64,000 bases of DNA from Bradyrhizobium sp. CCBAU 53351 (GTDB lineage: Bacteria; Pseudomonadota; Alphaproteobacteria; Rhizobiales; Xanthobacteraceae): NCBI RefSeq assembly GCF_015291745.1, contig NZ_CP030059.1, positions 4,987,501-5,051,500 on the forward strand, read 5' to 3'. Made by a program: the position numbers and the translations under genes. The stretch's first letter is position 1. Each line of letters starts with the position of its first letter. Positions 60,141 through 64,000 of the stretch are shown here, piece after piece. The notes under the pieces are model-generated. The model had not been told where the DNA came from. It searched no databases and saw nothing but the letters and a program-made list of their open reading frames with translations.

Positions 60141-61046
60141 CTATCGTGTCTGCTTGATGAACTCGGCGATGCGGTCGGCGACGTCTTCCGCGAACAGGTC
60201 GCGGAAGAAATGATCGGCATCTTCGATCGTGTCGAGCTGGACCCTGCCGCCGCTCGACCCAGCAAGCGAGCCGAAGGCGGCTGCGACGTCGGGCACGACG
60301 CTATCCTTGGTCGCGGCAAGCACCAGCACCGGCGGCTTCGTGCGCGCCACGAGCGCGGCGGTATCCTGGCCGGCATCGGCAGCGTAAAATGACGCAAAGG
60401 CCCGTGCCGTCACCACGGCATTGCGACAATGGATGAAGCCGGGCACGTCCATCCACTCCCCGCCGCGGCCGGCTGCAATCGCCTTCGTTGCCAGCTCCAG
60501 AATCGGCTCGAGCGGCTTGCCATAGGTCGTGGCGTAGGAAACCCGCACATCGGCCTCGGCTTTTGCGGTCACCGGCGCCAGCAGCACCGCACCCGTCACC
60601 GGCGGGGTTTCGCTTGCTGCGAGATACCGCGCGACTTGGTTGCCGCCGCGCGAATGACCGAGCGCCAAGACGAGCCGGGACATGCCCCTCGCCCGCGAGA
60701 CCCAGGCGCCGATCTCGGCGACCGCATCCTCAACGACATAATCATGCCGCACGGCGCAATCGTACATGCCCTTGCGGCGATCGAGCCCCAGCGACAGCGT
60801 ATGGGCGAGCGAGGCGATGCCGCGCTGCTCCAGTGCCTTCGCAACGCCCTGGATGACCTCCATGTCCTTGTGCGCGAGCGTGCCGTGGGTCATCACGACG
60901 AGCGGCGTGTCTGGTGTCATCGCCGCCGGTGTCCGCAGTGTTGCGAGCGTCGTGCGGCCCTCGACCGACAGTTCGAGCTCCTGCTCGGCGGCACAAGCGG
61001 GCCAAGCGAACACGAGCACGAAAGCAAGTCCCATCAACCATCGCAT
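60141..61046 (-). CDS. Secreted alpha/beta hydrolase
   Basis: A 301-residue alpha/beta hydrolase with signal peptide MRWLMGLAFVLVFAWPACA. Nucleophile Ser is in ALGHSRGGNQVARY (GxSxG type), with Asp and His late (ATKDSVVPDV, EDADHFFRDLF). It has no lipobox beyond PACA. Substrate is unknown. Between two DsrE-like genes, it may act on an organosulfur ester or an unknown carrier. Confidence 0.83.
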   Translation of the reverse strand: MRWLMGLAFVLVFAWPACAAEQELELSVEGRTTLATLRTPAAMTPDTPLVVMTHGTLAHKDMEVIQGVAKALEQRGIASLAHTLSLGLDRRKGMYDCAVRHDYVVEDAVAEIGAWVSRARGMSRLVLALGHSRGGNQVARYLAASETPPVTGAVLLAPVTAKAEADVRVSYATTYGKPLEPILELATKAIAAGRGGEWMDVPGFIHCRNAVVTARAFASFYAADAGQDTAALVARTKPPVLVLAATKDSVVPDVAAAFGSLAGSSGGRVQLDTIEDADHFFRDLFAEDVADRIAEFIKQTR

Positions 61047-61061
61047 CGTCGGCTATCTCCC

Positions 61062-61526
61062 CTACGGCCGGACAATCGTCCAGTTCTTTTCGGCGAGATC
61101 TATCAGCGCGGCAACCCCGACCTGCGTGACGCCGATGCCTTCGAGCAGCGCGGGCCGCCTGCCCTCCTTCACCGCCAGCGTCTCCAGCGTATTGCCGCAG
61201 GCAATGAAACTCACATTGGGCATCGATTTCAGGAAATTCACCAGGCGCTCCCTCACCGGCGAGCGGTCGTCGAGCAGCATGTCGAGGCCGCCGTTGAAGG
61301 CGATGACCACGATCTCGACGTCCTCGCCCTGCCCGGAATAATGCCGCGAGACGTTGGCGGCAACATCGAGCACGGCGCGCATCTTGACCGGATCGTCGTC
61401 GCTGATCTGCAGCGCGAGCCTGTGAGGCTCCGCCGCCTGGACCACGGCCGGATGGATCGTGACGAGCAGGCCGGCCGCGAGAACCGCATGCAGCAGCGTG
61501 CGGCGGCTCGCCCGGCCGTGTCTCAC
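61062..61526 (-). CDS. Secreted DsrE-like protein, translation-coupled to soxD
   Basis: A 154-residue protein with a signal-like start (HAVLAAGLLVTIHPAVVQAA) after basic MRHGRASRR. The DsrE-like core has VSFIACGNTLETLAVKEG with its conserved Cys. The start is a GTG at 61526 that overlaps the soxD stop by four bases (GTGA). A paralogue lies at 59687. It may collect sulfur from the Sox system. Confidence 0.8.
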   Translation of the reverse strand: MRHGRASRRTLLHAVLAAGLLVTIHPAVVQAAEPHRLALQISDDDPVKMRAVLDVAANVSRHYSGQGEDVEIVVIAFNGGLDMLLDDRSPVRERLVNFLKSMPNVSFIACGNTLETLAVKEGRRPALLEGIGVTQVGVAALIDLAEKNWTIVRP

Positions 61527-62215
61527 TCCACGCCTCGGGACTTCTTCTCCTTGCCGTCCTCGGGCGTGACGTCGATGGCGGCAGCGCGTCCGGTGATCTT
61601 CACCGGGGCGATGCAATCCTTCATGCAGGGATCCTTCTGCCAGAACGACTTCTCGCTGGTGGCGCGGTCGTCCATCACGAAGCCCTGCTCGTTCGGCATC
61701 TTGATCGTGGCGAGGGTCTTCCTGTTCACCTCGAAGTTCTGATCGGTGACGACGTCGTTCAGATACAGGACGTAGGCGACCAGCGCATAATATTCATCGA
61801 CGGACAGGGAGCCCGTGTTGCCGTACGGCATGGCATGACGGACATAGTCGAACACGGTGGAGGCGTAGGGCCAGTAGGAGCCCACGGTCTTGACCGGATT
61901 GTCCGATGTCAGAGAGCCCTTGCCGCCGGCCAGCACCGGCCAGCGGCCGTTGCCCTCGCCGAATTCGCCGTGGCAGCTCGCGCAATTGTCCATGAACAGC
62001 TTCTCGCCCTGCATGGCGGTGCCCTTGCCTTCCGGCAGGCCCTGGCCGTCCGGCCGCACGTCGATATCCCAGCCGCGGATCTCGTCCGCGGTCGGCGCGC
62101 GGCCGATGTGGTAGCGCGGACCGCTCTTGGCATCCGCCTTCTGCTGCGCGAGCGCCGGCGCGCTCAGCGTGGAGGCGAGCAGCGCGGCTGCAATGAGCTT
62201 AAGCGACTTCGACAT
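61523..62215 (-). CDS. soxD: Sulfur dehydrogenase cytochrome subunit SoxD
   Basis: A 230-residue periplasmic cytochrome c with signal MSKSLKLIAAALLASTLSAP ALA. One heme motif, CASCH, is at residues 78-82, and a Met ligand is likely Met129 (HAMPYG). It partners SoxC in moving electrons from the sulfane sulfur. Only one heme is seen, unlike the two-heme Paracoccus form. It overlaps soxC by 17 bases. Confidence 0.9.
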   Translation of the reverse strand: MSKSLKLIAAALLASTLSAPALAQQKADAKSGPRYHIGRAPTADEIRGWDIDVRPDGQGLPEGKGTAMQGEKLFMDNCASCHGEFGEGNGRWPVLAGGKGSLTSDNPVKTVGSYWPYASTVFDYVRHAMPYGNTGSLSVDEYYALVAYVLYLNDVVTDQNFEVNRKTLATIKMPNEQGFVMDDRATSEKSFWQKDPCMKDCIAPVKITGRAAAIDVTPEDGKEKKSRGVE

Positions 62216-63470
62216 TCTCGACCTCACCATTGGCCTGCACATGCCAGGTCTGGATGCCATTGTTGTGATAGATGGAGTTGACGCCGCGGATCTTGCGCAG
62301 CTCGGCCTTGCTCGGCTGCACGTAGCCGGTCTCATCCTGCACGCGCGATTGCAGCAGCAGTGGCTCGCCGTTCCAGTCGAACTCGTAGTAGAAACGCGTC
62401 AGCGCCTTGTCGAGAACGGGACCGTCGAGGCGCGCCGGCCACCAATTGCGGCCGCCGTCGAGCGAGACGTCCACGCGCTTGACCTTGCCGTTGCCGCTCC
62501 AGGCGAGCCCCGAGACGACGGTAAAGCCCTTGCCGTGCCTGATCGGCGCCTGCGGGCTCGGGCTCGTGATCACGGATTTCGCGTCCATCGACCAGGTGAA
62601 ACGGCGTGCCTTGCCGTTCGGCATGAGGTCCGTGTATTTCGACGTTTCCTCGCGGGTGTGCCAGGGCTGGTCGCCGACCTTGATGCGGCGCAGCCACTTG
62701 ACCCAGAGATTGCCCTGCCAGCCCGGCACCACGAGCCGCATCGGATAGCCCTGCTCGGGATAGAGCGCCTCGCCGTTCATCTTGTAGGCGATGATGCAAT
62801 CGTCGAGCGCCTTCTCGATCGGCAGGCTGCGGTCCATCGCGGCCGCATCGGCGCCCTCGACCAAGAGCCACTTGCCGTTGGTCTTGACGCCGGCCTCCTC
62901 CAAGAGGGTGCGCAGCGAGACGCCGGTATATTGCACGCAGTGGATCATGCCGTGGGTGAACTGGCAGCCATTGAGCTGCGCGCCACGCCATTCCATGCCT
63001 GAATTCGCCGCGCATTCCATGAAGTGGATGCGGTTGACGCGCGGATAGCGCTTCAGCTCCTCCAGCGTGAGGATGAGCGGACGCTCGACGAGGCCATGGA
63101 TCATCAGGCGATGATCGGCCGGATCGACCTCGGCAATGCCGCCGTGATGCCGCTCGAAGCAGAGACCGTTCGGCGTGATGATGCCTTCGAGCTCGTGCAG
63201 CGGCGTGAAGCTCACCGAGGATTCGCGCGAGGCGGTCAGCCATTCAACGTCGCGCCGCACGACGTCCTTCTCGAATTTCGACGGCTTTCCGTACGGGCGC
63301 ACAGCGACGCCCTCGCCCAGCGATTTCGTCCATTCGGGAACGTTGGGTGGCTGGTTGGCGGGATTGCCGGCTCCCGCCGCGGCGGGCTTCGCGAGCACGG
63401 ACGCCGCAACGCCGGCGCCAGCGGCCAGGAAACTACGTCGGGATTGCCGGGAACTGTCCATCTTCGACAT
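62199..63470 (-). CDS. soxC: Sulfur dehydrogenase molybdopterin subunit SoxC
   Basis: A 423-residue sulfite-oxidase-family protein with a Tat signal (RRSFLAAGAG). The Mo-ligand Cys is Cys153 in FMECAANSG. A Mo-cofactor domain (residues 100-300) and a dimer domain (SMDAKSVITSPSPQAPIRHG) follow. It oxidises sulfane sulfur bound to SoxY. It begins six bases after the soxB stop. Confidence 0.93.
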   Translation of the reverse strand: MSKMDSSRQSRRSFLAAGAGVAASVLAKPAAAGAGNPANQPPNVPEWTKSLGEGVAVRPYGKPSKFEKDVVRRDVEWLTASRESSVSFTPLHELEGIITPNGLCFERHHGGIAEVDPADHRLMIHGLVERPLILTLEELKRYPRVNRIHFMECAANSGMEWRGAQLNGCQFTHGMIHCVQYTGVSLRTLLEEAGVKTNGKWLLVEGADAAAMDRSLPIEKALDDCIIAYKMNGEALYPEQGYPMRLVVPGWQGNLWVKWLRRIKVGDQPWHTREETSKYTDLMPNGKARRFTWSMDAKSVITSPSPQAPIRHGKGFTVVSGLAWSGNGKVKRVDVSLDGGRNWWPARLDGPVLDKALTRFYYEFDWNGEPLLLQSRVQDETGYVQPSKAELRKIRGVNSIYHNNGIQTWHVQANGEVENVEVA

Positions 63471-63476
63471 CGCTTC

Positions 63477-64000
63477 TTACGCTCCGGTAACTTTGACGGC
63501 CCGGTTGGGTTCGAGCCGAACGGTTTTCTGTCGCGCCAGATAGTTCGCGACGACATCCCAGATCGGCGGTCCTTCGGTGCCTTCGTTGACGCTGGCCCAG
63601 CCCGCGACCTGATATTCCCTGGCGGGATCGATCGGCGCGCCGGTCTTGACCATCTGCATGTCCGAGATGCGCTGCCCCTGCGGCTTGGCGACGTCGATCG
63701 CGTAAGCGAGCCCCCCGATGCGCACCATGTCGCCGCCCTGCTGGTAGTAGGGATCGACGTTGAAGAGATTGTCGGCGACGTCCTCGATGATCTCTTTCAG
63801 TCGCGCGCCCGTCATGCCCATGCGGTAGACGGCGGGATAGGTGATCGCGGTGGCGTTGGTGACGTCCTCGAAGGTGATGTCCTGCCCCGGCAGCACGCTG
63901 GTGCCCCAGCGGAAACCGGGCGAGAGCGCGATCTCGGCGTCGCGCTCCTGCAGCAGTGCCTGACAGATCAAATCGTCGAACGTGCCGTTGAAATTGCCGC
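63477..64000 (-). CDS. soxB: SoxB, thiosulfohydrolase, C-terminal part (cut by window edge)
   Basis: The last 174 residues of SoxB: GNFNGTFDDLICQALLQERD, FRWGTSVLPGQDITFEDVTN, AITYPAVYRMGMTGARLKEI, ADNLFNVDPYYQQGGDMVRI, all from the 5'-nucleotidase C-terminal domain. The frame stays open to the window end, so the N-terminal part and the rest of sox lie outside. SoxB removes sulfate from the SoxY carrier. Confidence 0.93.
   Translation of the reverse strand, partial: GNFNGTFDDLICQALLQERDAEIALSPGFRWGTSVLPGQDITFEDVTNATAITYPAVYRMGMTGARLKEIIEDVADNLFNVDPYYQQGGDMVRIGGLAYAIDVAKPQGQRISDMQMVKTGAPIDPAREYQVAGWASVNEGTEGPPIWDVVANYLARQKTVRLEPNRAVKVTGA

Overview
The window is about 64 kb of GC-rich chromosome from an alphaproteobacterium of the Bradyrhizobium / Nitrobacteraceae type. 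The evidence is the gene content and order (purC-purS, purQ and purL near a BolA gene; recA and alaS near icd), an alphaproteobacterial SOS box (GTTC-N7-GTTC) at recA, an F1-ATPase zeta inhibitor, several small-protein families typical of this group (DUF1328, DUF2798, DUF3455, DUF6894), and palindromic intergenic repeats. No tRNA, rRNA, CRISPR array, transposase or phage gene was found.

Layout. 0-11 kb: BolA, a DUF427 protein, DUF1328, an acyltransferase, purL, a thioesterase, an EamA exporter, a Bug-type solute receptor overlapping purQ, CorA, purS, purC and the ATPase zeta inhibitor. 11-20.4 kb: a LysR regulator divergent from a PEP-mutase-family gene, then a seven-gene minus-strand run (OsmC-like protein, acyl-CoA-dehydrogenase-like flavoprotein, tandem rhodanese, three-part NrtABD/CynABD-type ABC importer, cyanase) with a divergent TetR regulator. 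20.4-26 kb: a BTAD / alpha-beta-hydrolase fusion, an MddA-like methyltransferase coupled to a quinone oxidoreductase, a hotdog-like protein, and a TrmJ methyltransferase with a DUF559-like tail. 26-38.6 kb: housekeeping genes icd, a cyclic-nucleotide-gated channel, alaS, a tandem glycine riboswitch driving gcvT-gcvH-gcvP, and recA with its LexA box. 38.6-45.6 kb: an islet of small, mostly uncharacterised genes, including a frameshifted HdeA-like gene, two related secreted DPWGG proteins, a PilZ protein and a candidate small RNA.

45.3-64 kb is rich in sulfur chemistry. A dithiol ArsR repressor of the BigR/SqrR kind sits between two divergent groups. One holds an RND efflux pump and a carboxymuconolactone-decarboxylase-like protein. 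The other holds a sulfide:quinone-oxidoreductase-like flavoprotein, a zinc-ribbon thioredoxin, a DUF2892 membrane protein and a CcoG/FixG-like ferredoxin. A near-perfect 22-bp palindrome lies inside the promoter between them. After a FemAB-like acetyltransferase, a FrnE-type DsbA protein, a thioesterase and two paralogous HTH regulators, the right end carries the 3' part of a sox operon: soxB (cut by the window edge), soxC, soxD, two secreted DsrE-like proteins with a secreted hydrolase between them, and a YeeE/YedE transporter.

Taken together, the window suggests a metabolically flexible soil or plant-associated bacterium able to oxidise thiosulfate and sulfide, handle cyanate or a related sulfur-nitrogen compound, and control glycine cleavage by riboswitch. 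Functions are read from motifs and gene context; no database search was possible.
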